64,000 nt of DNA. Origin: an uncultured Faecalicatena sp. (GTDB taxonomy: Bacteria; Bacillota; Clostridia; Lachnospirales; Lachnospiraceae). Under the pieces are notes generated by a model that worked only from the letters and a program-made list of their open reading frames with translations, searched no databases and had not been told where the DNA came from. The translations under genes were made by a program, and so were the position numbers. The stretch spans positions 1 through 64,000 of the forward strand of contig CABTYO010000009.1 in assembly GCA_902489075.1 (NCBI GenBank), written 5' to 3'. The first letter of the stretch is position 1, and each line of letters begins with the position of its first letter. This document shows, in pieces, positions 16,119 to 24,180 of the stretch.

Positions 16119-17087
16119 ATGAATCCATATACAGGACATGATTCACAGCTTTATGGAATTGAGGAACACCGGCTTGTTGGTGGAAAAGGCGATGGAATGC
16201 GTCTTCTGGAGGTGAATAACGGAAAAGGGCTGGAGCTGACGATCTCACCGGACCGTTGTGCGGACATTTCCAGGCTTCGTTACAGGGGAATCAATATGTC
16301 ATACTTTTCACCCTGCGGTTATGCTGCCCCGGCATATTATGACAGGACAGGTTCTAACTGGCTGAAAACATTTACGGCAGGATTTTTGACGACCTGCGGG
16401 CTTCAGGCCGTTGGCTCTCCGTGTGTGGACGAAGGGGAGGAACTTCCCCTGCACGGCACCATCGCCAACACTCCGGCGGACCAGGTCTACTGGATTGAAG
16501 AGGACGGATATCTGGTCATCCGGGCAGTGATCCGGGATGAGGCTTTGTTTGCCCGGAAGTACCGCCTGGACAGGGAGATCAGGGTGAGCCTTACGGAAAA
16601 TGAATTTGTGATCAGAGATGTGATCGAGAATACCGGTGATGCAGTGCAGCCTCTGGAGGTGCTGTATCATATGAATATGGGGTATCCGCTGCTGGATGAG
16701 GACAGTATTGTAGCAATCCCATCAGTAGAGGTGGTTCCCCGCGATGGACATGCGGCGGAGGATCTTGAGAACTGGATGAAGATGATCAAGCCGGAAGCGG
16801 GCTATGTGGAGAGATGCTATTACCATAGATTTGAAAAAGAGGCAAAAGCGTCCATCTATCAGCCGAAGATCGGGCAGGGACTGGAGATTTCGTTTGATCC
16901 GGAAGTGCTGGACTGCTTTGTGGAATGGAAGATGATGGGCGTGCGCGATTATGTGCTGGGCCTGGAATGCGGGAACTGCTATCCGGATGGGAGAGATGTC
17001 ATGCGTAAAAGCGGAATTCTGAAATTCCTGGAACCGGGGGAAAAGGTGAAGTATGAGGTGAAGGTCAGGATGATTGATACAAAGTGA
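16119..17087 (+). CDS. DUF4432 family, aldose-1-epimerase-like protein
   Basis: 322 residues with the galactose-mutarotase-like beta fold of DUF4432: GLELTISPDRCADISRLRYRG, WLKTFTAGFLTTCGLQAVG, ELPLHGTIANTPAD and EVLYHMNMGYPLLDE. It sits last in the isomerase-kinase operon, 93 bases after the kinase. It probably interconverts anomers or otherwise handles the incoming aldose. An AGAAAGGA site precedes the ATG. Confidence 0.8.
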   Translation: MNPYTGHDSQLYGIEEHRLVGGKGDGMRLLEVNNGKGLELTISPDRCADISRLRYRGINMSYFSPCGYAAPAYYDRTGSNWLKTFTAGFLTTCGLQAVGSPCVDEGEELPLHGTIANTPADQVYWIEEDGYLVIRAVIRDEALFARKYRLDREIRVSLTENEFVIRDVIENTGDAVQPLEVLYHMNMGYPLLDEDSIVAIPSVEVVPRDGHAAEDLENWMKMIKPEAGYVERCYYHRFEKEAKASIYQPKIGQGLEISFDPEVLDCFVEWKMMGVRDYVLGLECGNCYPDGRDVMRKSGILKFLEPGEKVKYEVKVRMIDTK

Positions 17088-17103
17088 TATATATCAGGAA
17101 CGT

Positions 17104-17140
17104 GGGTAGGATGATTAGATGGGGCATCCTACCCATTTTC
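17104..17140 (+). terminator. Terminator of the isomerase-kinase-epimerase operon
   Basis: GGGTAGGATG (17104-17113) pairs perfectly with CATCCTACCC (17125-17134). ATTTTCC follows. Confidence 0.7.
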
Positions 17141-17234
17141 CTATATTAGTAATTTTGCAGTCCTTTTGTTTTAACTTATCGAATAGCTTCTTCCTGGCAA
17201 TAACCTGAGTTTTATGAACTAAATACGATCAGTG

Positions 17235-17263
17235 TTGTATTGTGTCGATAGGTGTCGTATAAT
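17235..17263 (+). promoter_or_regulatory. Promoter with repeated GTGTYG motifs before the Abi gene
   Basis: TTGTAT (17235-17240), 17 bases, TATAAT (17258-17263). The block carries GTGTTGTAT, GTGTCGAT and GTGTCGTAT in tandem at 17232-17260. ATACGA (17223-17228) and TCGTAT (17255-17260) are also inverted. This could be an operator. Confidence 0.55.
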
Positions 17264-17308
17264 AATTTAAAAGATAGATGCGGAATTTATACGAAGCGAG
17301 GATAATAG

Positions 17309-18307
17309 ATGGAGGAACAAAATGAAAAACAGAAGTTGACTGTAGAAGAACAGGTTCAGGACATGGCAGATAAGAATATACAGTTCGAATTGTATTCAAA
17401 AGAAGATGCAAAGAGGTTTTTGAAATACAACAATTACTATTTTAAGGTAAAATCTTATGCAAGAAATTACAATATAAATTTACAGACAAAAAAGTATTAC
17501 AATTTAGATTTTGCATATCTTGTAGAGTTATCGAAGCTTGATATGTATATTAGGAAAATTATATTGGAATTGTCTTTAGATGTAGAACATTATTTAAAAG
17601 TACGATTAATCAATGATCTGAGCGATAATCCCAAAGAAGACGGATATAATATAGTAAGGCTATTTCTTCGATATCATCCAAATGCAGAGGCGGATATTCA
17701 GAGTAAAGCAGATAGATACTCATTCTGTTCAGATTTGGCGGAGAGGCATTTGAATGAGAATAAAGAACCGAAGAAATTAGCTGTATGGAATATTGTTGAA
17801 CTGCTTTCATTTGGGAACTTTATGGAATTGTACGAATCGTATTATCAAACATATCCATCATTCAACTATTCTGATTATTTAAAGTCTATTAAGTTTATAA
17901 GAAATGCAGCAGCACATAATAATTGTATTTTAAGCACGCTAAGGAAACCTAATGGTCTTAAAAAATTCAGTAAAACAAAAAAGTTGGCAAATATACTCGG
18001 AAAGATACCTGAATTTCGGGAGTTGAATAGCAGGGATGCTATGATGAAAAATCCGGTTATTCATGACTTTGTAACACTTCTTTTTGTGTATAATGATGTA
18101 ATGAAGGTATCGGCAACCAAAAATGTCAGAAATAGAAAAATGGCAGAGATTTGTCATCTATTTTGTGATGAAGATGGAAGAATAAGAAAGAATAAATCTT
18201 ATTTTGAAAAAAATCCGTATATAAAGGAAGCATATTCGTTTATTTGTAGTATAATAAAATATATAGACAAAAAGAATAAAAATCCTAAGCATACCAACTT
18301 TTTGTAA
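17309..18307 (+). CDS. Abi family (Abi_2/AbiD/AbiF-like) abortive infection protein with HEPN-type motif
   Basis: 332 residues, AT-rich compared with the flanking sugar genes. The features are those of the Abi_2 family: an N-terminal KFLKYNNYYFKVKSYARNY motif, LDMYIRKIILELSLDVEHYLKVRLINDL, and IRNAAAHNN with R198 and H203 forming an RX4H HEPN ribonuclease motif. Members act in phage abortive infection, sometimes alone. It stands alone between a sugar operon and a tRNA, with its own promoter. That position and composition suggest horizontal gain. Confidence 0.85.
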   Translation: MEEQNEKQKLTVEEQVQDMADKNIQFELYSKEDAKRFLKYNNYYFKVKSYARNYNINLQTKKYYNLDFAYLVELSKLDMYIRKIILELSLDVEHYLKVRLINDLSDNPKEDGYNIVRLFLRYHPNAEADIQSKADRYSFCSDLAERHLNENKEPKKLAVWNIVELLSFGNFMELYESYYQTYPSFNYSDYLKSIKFIRNAAAHNNCILSTLRKPNGLKKFSKTKKLANILGKIPEFRELNSRDAMMKNPVIHDFVTLLFVYNDVMKVSATKNVRNRKMAEICHLFCDEDGRIRKNKSYFEKNPYIKEAYSFICSIIKYIDKKNKNPKHTNFL

Positions 18308-18420
18308 TGGGGAGTTGACAAGAGGGCTGGAAAAGAGTAATATAACATTTATAGAACAAAAATCGTTAGAGGTTTTTACTAGGGCGGTGCGTGCACTAAA
18401 CTAGATTTGAGCTTATGAAT

Positions 18421-18466
18421 AAAAGGTTCACTAGAGAATATTATGTGTTTTCTAGTGAGCCTTTTT
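18421..18466. terminator. Bidirectional terminator between the Abi gene and tRNA-Ser
   Basis: GGTTCACTAGA (18425-18435) pairs with TCTAGTGAGCC (18451-18461) with one G-U pair. TTTTT follows on the plus strand and a CCTTTTATT tail on the minus strand. It can end both the Abi transcript and the tRNA transcript. Confidence 0.75.
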
Positions 18467-18504
18467 ATGATTGAACTTGTGTGTATCTAGTTCTGAAAAA
18501 TAAG

Positions 18505-18590
18505 CGCAGCAGGAGGGATTTGAACCCCCGGAGCGTTGCCGCTCTTCTGCTTTCGAGGCAGATGCCATCAGCCAACTCGACCACTGCTGC
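18505..18590 (-). tRNA. tRNA-Ser (anticodon CGA)
   Basis: An 86-nt class II tRNA. The acceptor GCAGCAG (minus 5' end, plus 18584-18590) pairs with CTGCTGC (plus 18506-18512), and the discriminator is G. The anticodon loop CTCGAAA gives CGA and lies on a TCTGC/GCAGA stem. A long variable arm (GAGCG/CGCTC) marks it as a serine tRNA. The T-arm is GGGGG-TTCAAAT-CCCTC. CCA is not encoded. On its 5' side is a strong GGCGCGGTA/TACCGCGCC hairpin (18597-18618) without a T run. The gap 18619-18750 is AT-rich and otherwise featureless. Confidence 0.92.
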
Positions 18591-18750
18591 ATATGGGGCG
18601 CGGTATTTCTACCGCGCCTTGAATATTGTAACAAATTTCAACAGGAAAAACCAGTATTTTTTTGAAAAAACTGTGCTAATTTTTGATTATCCTTGCATAA
18701 GTTGTTAAATACTGATATATCCTGTATTTACGGGCTTTGTCGGCATTTTG

Positions 18751-19371
18751 TCAGCTATGCTGCCTGTTAGTGGTAAAAACAAATAATGAATAAATGCATA
18801 CGATTATAATCCACAAGCCAATACCGAATAAAAATATTAGGTTATTATTTTGAACAAATAAGGTGAGCAGACATTGCATAATACCAAAGGGAATTGCCGT
18901 ATATCCTGCAAATCTATGTGTTTTCTGCCAGCATAATTTATCCTTTAGTATCCAGGGTAATTTAAATCCTATCCGACTGCGGAAAGGCATTTGTGGCAAA
19001 AAATTTCCGATTAAAATCATCATAGCCCCAATGATCAGTATAATCACTTTCAAATAATCTATTTGAAAACCACTGTACTGCGCTATGGTTGCAAGATAAT
19101 AGAGTAACACTCCAGTTCCCAGAAAATTAAAAACGACGATTGTAACTTCATTTCTTACAATATCATTACTTCTTGATATTTTTTGCGGACAAAATGAAAT
19201 AATCGCTAATGTTAACAGAATGGCGAAGCTAATTCCAATAAAAACAATTCTGTTAGGAGTCTGCATAAACAGGGGAATTTCATACGGAAGATTTTGATAA
19301 CAAAAAATCGTTCCTAAAATGAATATAACTAACAAAAGCACGTTCAGATTTTTATATATCTTCATCTTCAT
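18751..19371 (-). CDS. SdpI family membrane protein (immunity-like)
   Basis: 206 residues from ATG 19371, with a GGTGG site inside the upstream sdpR-like gene, which it overlaps by 20 bases. Six hydrophobic segments are visible. FCPQKISRSNDIVRN and IGFKLPWILKDKLCWQKTHRFAGYTAIPFG are SdpI signatures. In Bacillus subtilis SdpI protects against the SdpC toxin and titrates SdpR. No sdpC-like gene is seen nearby, so here it may protect from other membrane-active peptides. Confidence 0.85.
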   Translation of the reverse strand: MKMKIYKNLNVLLLVIFILGTIFCYQNLPYEIPLFMQTPNRIVFIGISFAILLTLAIISFCPQKISRSNDIVRNEVTIVVFNFLGTGVLLYYLATIAQYSGFQIDYLKVIILIIGAMMILIGNFLPQMPFRSRIGFKLPWILKDKLCWQKTHRFAGYTAIPFGIMQCLLTLFVQNNNLIFLFGIGLWIIIVCIYSLFVFTTNRQHS

Positions 19372-19660
19372 TTCTATTTTCCACCTTTCCAGTTGTTTTA
19401 TTATTGACATCAAAAAATTCTAAAAAAGCCCCTAGTGTGGTTTGTAATACAGAAGCATTGAGAGAATAAGTCACGGACATGCCTGTTCGTTCACTTGTCA
19501 CTAATCTCGCTTCTTTTAATATATCAAGGTGTTTCGATATAGCAGGTTTTGATATTGTAAAATTTTCGGCAATTTCCTTTGCTGTCAAATCGCCGTTGGC
19601 TAATAACTTCAGGATCTGCCGTCTCGTATCATCAGACAAAGCCTTAAATACAGTTGTCAT
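19352..19660 (-). CDS. ArsR/SmtB-type repressor, SdpR-like
   Basis: 102 residues, winged helix: VFKALSDDTRRQILKLLANGDLTAKEIAENFTISKPAISKHLDILKEARLVTSERTG. There are no metal-binding Cys or His pairs, as in SdpR, the autorepressor of the sdpRI operon. In B. subtilis SdpI sequesters SdpR when toxin is present; the overlapping sdpI-like gene supports the same logic here. AAGGAGA lies before the start. Confidence 0.88.
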   Translation of the reverse strand: MTTVFKALSDDTRRQILKLLANGDLTAKEIAENFTISKPAISKHLDILKEARLVTSERTGMSVTYSLNASVLQTTLGAFLEFFDVNNKTTGKVENRNEDEDI

Positions 19661-19693
19661 TAATAAAAATCTCCTTTCTGAGTATTACTGTAT

Positions 19694-19900
19694 TTATTTC
19701 TTCTTATGTGTAAATTGGTGATAAATCAAATACGGAACTGGTGTAAGCAGTAATATAAAATACTTACTTGCATACCAGCCTGCTTCTCCATCAGCGTCAA
19801 AATGGAAAGGAATTTCTTCCGGAAGAAAAAATGTTACCACAAATAATAAAATAAAAGTTCCAAACAAGAAAACCAGGGCAGTTAAATTCTTTTTACTCAT
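19694..19900 (-). CDS. Small DUF1648-type membrane protein
   Basis: 68 residues with two membrane helices around an EEIPFHFDADGEAGWYASKY loop, matching the DUF1648 domain that forms the N-terminus of longer SdpI proteins. It has AGGAGGAG before the ATG. It sits between the ABC permease and sdpR-like genes, 33 bases from the latter. It could be a split-off SdpI half that works with the downstream SdpI-like protein. Confidence 0.75.
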   Translation of the reverse strand: MSKKNLTALVFLFGTFILLFVVTFFLPEEIPFHFDADGEAGWYASKYFILLLTPVPYLIYHQFTHKKK

Positions 19901-19940
19901 AAATCACTCCTCCTTTTGATAAGTATCTTATGAAAGGTAA

Positions 19941-21539
19941 TCAATCTTGTTCAAGTGTAATTCCTCTGTATACAATTAGGATCAAGACGAGCAGGTTGCA
20001 TGATATGACCCCTGTTATTACAAAAGGGGTGAAGCATTTTTGTATCATTTTCATTACGATTAAGAAGTAGCCTGCGGAAATGATAATACACACAACAATT
20101 GATAAAATTACATTGATATTTTGTTTGACCGCTTCTACTTCATTAGTCCACTCTAATTTCGGATGTTTCATATCAATAAATACTCCGATCGTGTTCCACA
20201 GGATAGTAAACAAAGTGCCTGCCAAAACAATCACAAAAATCTGGCGGAAATTATAGTAAAAGTACAGTTTAAAAATCAAACAATTTATTATAATTCCTAT
20301 AAACGATACGATTACAGCGAATAAGATTTTTACAAAAGCCTGTTGCTTTAAACCATATGGAATTAGTTTCGCTATCCATAAGTTCGCTCCTTCTCTGGAA
20401 AAACTACTCGAAGCAATTACATTGATTGACGATGTAAATACAATTACTGCAAGTGCAAATAGTGTTGCATAGAAAGAAAATTCTGGAGATGTCACCAATA
20501 TTCTTATTTGCTCTATACTTTCCGCGGCTGCACTTACCCGGAAGGAGAGCGGCAATAGAAACGGTGTAATGATAATCCCAAACAATCCGTTTATAACATA
20601 CACAGGATTTCGAAAAAACATTTTACATTCTTTACTGAAATAACTCTTCAGCTTTGATGATGAATGGTATTCCATTTTTGCAGCAATAAGCCGTACCTGC
20701 CTGCTGTAAACAGCATATTTCATTCCAATCACAAAGTTACTCAAATAATAATATCCCACAACTGCTATTACAGAAAGAATGGCAGCGAATAATTTTAAAC
20801 CTGTATTTAAACAGATATATTTATCGTAAAATGGAAACGGTGTGCATAACTGAGTAAACCCACTTAGGAAATTCTGTTCTAAATTCATATGTAAATCCGC
20901 AGTCGCTACTCTATATATTACATTTCCAGCCAGATATATCACAATTCCTGTCACAGCCAGTATAGTCCTCATACGTCTAAGATACATGGCAATTTTCAAA
21001 CATATTGTAACAATTACTGTTAACGGAAATGTTACAATATGAGGAAGTATTATGATTGCAGAAATATAAGTGATGATTGCAGAGATGTCTCCTGTATGTT
21101 CCGTTTGAATAATACAGACCGGAAACAACAGCAATATTTCTATTCCATAACAAAACAAGATATTTGAAATATATTTACTTGTAAAGATGTCACAAGGCTG
21201 TACAGGAAACAGCAGCATATTCTCCAGATCTTTTGAAAAGCAAAACAAGTTTATCAAAAGAAAGCTGCTTATAATTGTAAGTATGATAGACAGTCCGGAA
21301 AGTATAAGAGGAAAGAATAAATTGGCCATTCCGAATTCAACTAATCCTGTATAAGCCTGCTCCATTATTTGAAAGTAATAATAATAAAATACACCTATCA
21401 TGCCTGCGATAAAGCAAAGCAGCACGATAAAATAAATATCCAGCTGTTCCTTTAATCTGTGTCGAACATTCAAAAAGCTAAAATTCAATCGGCAGATTGT
21501 CCTGCTTAGTTGAAAAATCTTTATCCAGCGGCTCATCAT
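19941..21539 (-). CDS. ABC-2 type exporter permease
   Basis: 532 residues, about twelve hydrophobic segments, with a soluble stretch around residue 285-315 (KMEYHSSSKLKSYFSKECKMFFRNPVYVINGL) typical of large two-half exporter permeases. It starts at an ATGATG behind GGAGGTGG that lies inside the ATPase gene; the two frames overlap by 62 bases. With the ATPase it forms an exporter, probably of a peptide or lipid, and the downstream sdpRI-like genes suggest peptide defence. Confidence 0.82.
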   Translation of the reverse strand: MMSRWIKIFQLSRTICRLNFSFLNVRHRLKEQLDIYFIVLLCFIAGMIGVFYYYYFQIMEQAYTGLVEFGMANLFFPLILSGLSIILTIISSFLLINLFCFSKDLENMLLFPVQPCDIFTSKYISNILFCYGIEILLLFPVCIIQTEHTGDISAIITYISAIIILPHIVTFPLTVIVTICLKIAMYLRRMRTILAVTGIVIYLAGNVIYRVATADLHMNLEQNFLSGFTQLCTPFPFYDKYICLNTGLKLFAAILSVIAVVGYYYLSNFVIGMKYAVYSRQVRLIAAKMEYHSSSKLKSYFSKECKMFFRNPVYVINGLFGIIITPFLLPLSFRVSAAAESIEQIRILVTSPEFSFYATLFALAVIVFTSSINVIASSSFSREGANLWIAKLIPYGLKQQAFVKILFAVIVSFIGIIINCLIFKLYFYYNFRQIFVIVLAGTLFTILWNTIGVFIDMKHPKLEWTNEVEAVKQNINVILSIVVCIIISAGYFLIVMKMIQKCFTPFVITGVISCNLLVLILIVYRGITLEQD

Positions 21540-22242
21540 TTACCACCTCCATATAGATATCTTCCAAAGAAATGTCAAGGAAGTTATCTTGAAGTACAAT
21601 CGTTTTCCTGATTGTTCCTTTTTGAATAAAAACAATGGTATCGCATAGCTTTTCACATATTTCCAATATATGAGATGAGAATAAAACTGATTTTCCATTG
21701 CCTGCCCTTGACTTAATCAATCTTTTCAATATTTGGGCGGCTTCGATATCCAGTCCCGTCATAGGTTCATCTAATACCCAAAGCTGAGGGTCATTTACGA
21801 GAGAAGATATAATTGCAATTTTTTGTTTCGTTCCGTGGGAAAAATTTTTAATCGGCTGATTTAAATACTTTTCAACTTGAAACTCCTTAATCAATGGAGC
21901 ATAAATTTTCCTTCTTTCTTCAGTTGATACCCCATACATATCTGCTATAAAATTCAGGTACTCTTTTCCAGTAAGATTATTGTATAAATCGTGGCTGTCC
22001 GAGACATAATTGATTTTTTCTTTGTACTGTAAAGGCTGTGTATCTAAAGAACAATCCTGTAGAGTAATAGTGCCTTTTTCAATCGGTAATAAGCCTAATA
22101 TCAATTTTAAAGTAGTGGTTTTACCAACACCATTTTTCCCTAATAATCCGACTACCTTGCCGTCTGGTACAGAAAATGTAAGATTGGTTAGTATTGGAAC
22201 ATCAGGCTGATAATGAAACGAAAGATTGAAAACTTCCAGCAT
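21478..22242 (-). CDS. ABC transporter ATP-binding protein
   Basis: 254 residues from ATG 22242 (a GTG at 22251 is also possible behind the same G-rich site). Walker A is GKNGVGKTTT, the signature loop is FSHGTKQK (a variant of LSGGQ common in ABC-2 exporters), Walker B is LWVLDEPMTGLD, and the H-loop is FSSHILE. It is the first gene of the exporter/sdpRI-like operon. Confidence 0.9.
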   Translation of the reverse strand: MLEVFNLSFHYQPDVPILTNLTFSVPDGKVVGLLGKNGVGKTTTLKLILGLLPIEKGTITLQDCSLDTQPLQYKEKINYVSDSHDLYNNLTGKEYLNFIADMYGVSTEERRKIYAPLIKEFQVEKYLNQPIKNFSHGTKQKIAIISSLVNDPQLWVLDEPMTGLDIEAAQILKRLIKSRAGNGKSVLFSSHILEICEKLCDTIVFIQKGTIRKTIVLQDNFLDISLEDIYMEVVNDEPLDKDFSTKQDNLPIEF

Positions 22243-22268
22243 AAATAACACGCCCCCCTCCTCTGGGA

Positions 22269-22326
22269 ATTAACCTTTTGGTTAATGGGTTAAATCCAGT
22301 ATATGTCTAATACCTGAAAATGTCAA
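22269..22326 (-). promoter_or_regulatory. Promoter and operator of the exporter/sdpRI-like operon
   Basis: On the minus strand TTGACA (plus 22321-22326), 17 bases, TATACT (plus 22298-22303). Just downstream, at the expected start of transcription, lies ATTAACC-TTTT-GGTTAAT (22269-22286), a perfect inverted repeat, plus a third GGTTAA half-site at 22288-22293. The SdpR-like protein is the obvious candidate to bind here. Confidence 0.65.
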
Positions 22327-22329
22327 CAA

Positions 22330-22531
22330 AAAAACCGTAGACAAACTAACTAAATCAGCCAGAATGTAACTGTTCACAGGTACCCTGTGCACAGTTACGA
22401 TTTCAGCCCATTTTAAATGCATCTTCGATGCATGGGGCTGAAATCCATCCTACTGTCAGTTCTGGTGCATAGCTTGACAGCAAGTGTCAGGCTTGCGGGT
22501 GGACAGTAACGCCAGAATGTCTACAGTTTTT
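22330..22531. repeat. Structured element: three hairpins inside an outer inverted repeat
   Basis: The outer arms are AAAAACCGTAGACA (22330-22343) and TGTCTACAGTTTTT (22518-22531). Inside are hairpin 1 (22366-22398: GTAACTGT and CACAGG with their complements), hairpin 2 (22399-22445: GATTTCAGCCC/GGGCTGAAATC plus an inner TGCATC/GATGCA) and hairpin 3 (22452-22507: ACTGTC/GACAGT around GCAAG/CTTGC). GCCAGAATGT occurs at both 22358 and 22511. No coding frame is evident. It could be a MITE, a structured RNA or both. The rest of the gap, 22532-22586, holds nothing I recognise. Confidence 0.6.
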
Positions 22532-22586
22532 GGTATTTTATCATAGGAAGCACGTACGTTGTGTGTTCTAGAGGATCATCAAATTT

Positions 22587-23936
22587 TCAGCTGGTTTTTA
22601 CGGTAAATTTTTTAGAGTTTTTCCATCTGAAGTAGCTTAGGCACAGGATAATCTGCACCACGGTGGAGCAGGGTGTTGCCAGTGCAATATGGAACAGGGA
22701 GACTTCTGCCGCCTTACTCATCAGGTACGAGACCGGGATTCTGACTCCGAAGGCACCGACAAGTCCCTGCACCATAACGAAGGTGGTGCTGCCGCATCCG
22801 TTAAAGTATCCGATGAAGCAGAACAGGAAGGATACGAGCAGTGTATCGATGGCATACCCTTTCAGGTATTCTGCGGAGGCCAGGATGACAGCGCTGTCTT
22901 TGGCAAATACCCGTGAGAGTGTTTCCCCATGGAAAAAGGCGAAGTAACTCATGATAATACCGAAGCAGAAGGACGTGAGCATTCCGTAGTACAGTCCCTT
23001 TTTGGCACGCTTTTTAAGTCCGGCTCCAATATTCTGCGCTACGTAGGCGGACATGGACTGGGTGTAGGAAGAGGGCACCAGCATGATAAAGCCGCACAGT
23101 TTTTCCGCAACACCTACTCCGGCAGAGGCAATCACGCCCAGCTGGTTGACGATTGCGGTGATCGCGAGGAAGGAGATGCTGACAAGCAGATCCTGCAGGG
23201 CACAGGGGGCGCCCATTTTGATGATGCGCAGGATAATCGTTTTGTTAAAGCAGATCTGCTTCCGGGAAAAGGGGAAGATCAGACCACGCTTTCGAATGAT
23301 CAAAAGGGAAAGAATCACACTGAATGCCTGGGCCAGTATGGTCGCCAGGGCAGCACCGGCCGCTCCCATTTTAAATACGGCCACAAAAAGCAGATCCAGT
23401 CCGATATTGGCGATACACGCGATCAGGACTGCAATAAGCGGTGTCCGGGCATCCCCCATACCGCGGAAGATGCTTCCAAGGGTATTATAGGCGGCGATGA
23501 ACAGGATTCCCGCGGAGCAGATCATGACGTATTGTACCGTATAGTCAAAGGCCTCCGGTGGTGCTTTCAGCAGGCGCACGAAAACGGGTGTCATGACCAG
23601 CATGATACCTGTCAGAATCAGGCTGAGCGCTGCAAACAGGCAGATGCCCGCGCCTACGGTATTGCCAATCTCCTCCTCCTTCCGCTGGCCGAACTGCTGT
23701 CCGATCAGGATAGTAACGCCCATGGCCAGTCCTGTGATGATGACCGTCAGCGAGTAGAGTACCTGGCTTCCGGTGGCGACTGCGGATACTGAGGCCGGGG
23801 AGGCAAACTGTCCTACTACGAGCAGGTCCACTGCACCGTAAAGGGTCTGCAGGACCAGCGCGGCCATGATTGGCAGGGTAAAGCGCATCAGCGGTCCTAA
23901 GATGCGGCCCTGTGTTAAGTCAATATTCTTCTTCAT
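22587..23936 (-). CDS. MATE family multidrug/sodium antiporter
   Basis: 449 residues from ATG 23936 behind AAGGGAG. Twelve membrane segments fall in two related halves. GRILGPLMRFTLPIMAALVLQTLYGAVDLLVVGQFASP is the typical MATE opening, and FRGMGDARTPL and the second-half QNIGAG are conserved motifs. It probably exports cationic drugs or metabolites. Its leader contains a strong terminator between promoter and start codon, so expression is probably controlled by attenuation. Confidence 0.9.
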   Translation of the reverse strand: MKKNIDLTQGRILGPLMRFTLPIMAALVLQTLYGAVDLLVVGQFASPASVSAVATGSQVLYSLTVIITGLAMGVTILIGQQFGQRKEEEIGNTVGAGICLFAALSLILTGIMLVMTPVFVRLLKAPPEAFDYTVQYVMICSAGILFIAAYNTLGSIFRGMGDARTPLIAVLIACIANIGLDLLFVAVFKMGAAGAALATILAQAFSVILSLLIIRKRGLIFPFSRKQICFNKTIILRIIKMGAPCALQDLLVSISFLAITAIVNQLGVIASAGVGVAEKLCGFIMLVPSSYTQSMSAYVAQNIGAGLKKRAKKGLYYGMLTSFCFGIIMSYFAFFHGETLSRVFAKDSAVILASAEYLKGYAIDTLLVSFLFCFIGYFNGCGSTTFVMVQGLVGAFGVRIPVSYLMSKAAEVSLFHIALATPCSTVVQIILCLSYFRWKNSKKFTVKTS

Positions 23937-23973
23937 TTGTATCAATCTCCCTTGTGTTGTTTTTTCCTATATC

Positions 23974-24018
23974 AAAAAAAGGATAAGAGAGCAGGCGTTC
24001 CAGCCTGCCATCTTATCC
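23974..24018 (-). terminator. Terminator inside the MATE leader (attenuator candidate)
   Basis: On the minus strand GGATAAG (plus 24012-24018) pairs with CTTATCC (plus 23981-23987), and an inner GCAGGC/GCCTGC stem sits at plus 23991-24008. Seven T residues follow (plus 23974-23980). The hairpin begins about 40 bases after the expected transcription start and ends 38 bases before the MATE start codon. A 14-codon frame beginning with ATG overlaps it, without a good ribosome binding site. Confidence 0.75.
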
Positions 24019-24064
24019 GGCAAATCACTTCTGTATGAGTATCTGCCCTCCGATGAGCAAGTCT

Positions 24065-24093
24065 ATTTTATCGGGGAAAAAGAGAAAAGTCAA
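24065..24093 (-). promoter_or_regulatory. Promoter of the MATE gene
   Basis: On the minus strand TTGACT (plus 24088-24093), 17 bases, TAAAAT (plus 24065-24070). The leader it would make has a stem GGCAGAT/ATTTGCC (plus 24020-24050 region) before the terminator. I recognise no known riboswitch in it. Confidence 0.65.
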
Positions 24094-24180
24094 CTGCATT
24101 TTTATGGATTTCCCGTATAAAAAGTAAAAGTGAATACTGTAATTTTTCAGTTGGAATGAGCCAGGGGATTGGGGGAAATA

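Noticed and set aside
18481..18708. Plus-strand frame across tRNA-Ser
   Set aside because: It covers a clear tRNA on the opposite strand; the peptide is an artefact.
22366..22398. Hairpin considered as a plain terminator
   Set aside because: It has no T run on either strand and is part of a larger nested structure, so I annotate the whole element.
22663..23792. Long plus-strand frames opposite the MATE gene
   Set aside because: They lie antisense to a clear MATE protein and have no family motifs or ribosome binding sites.
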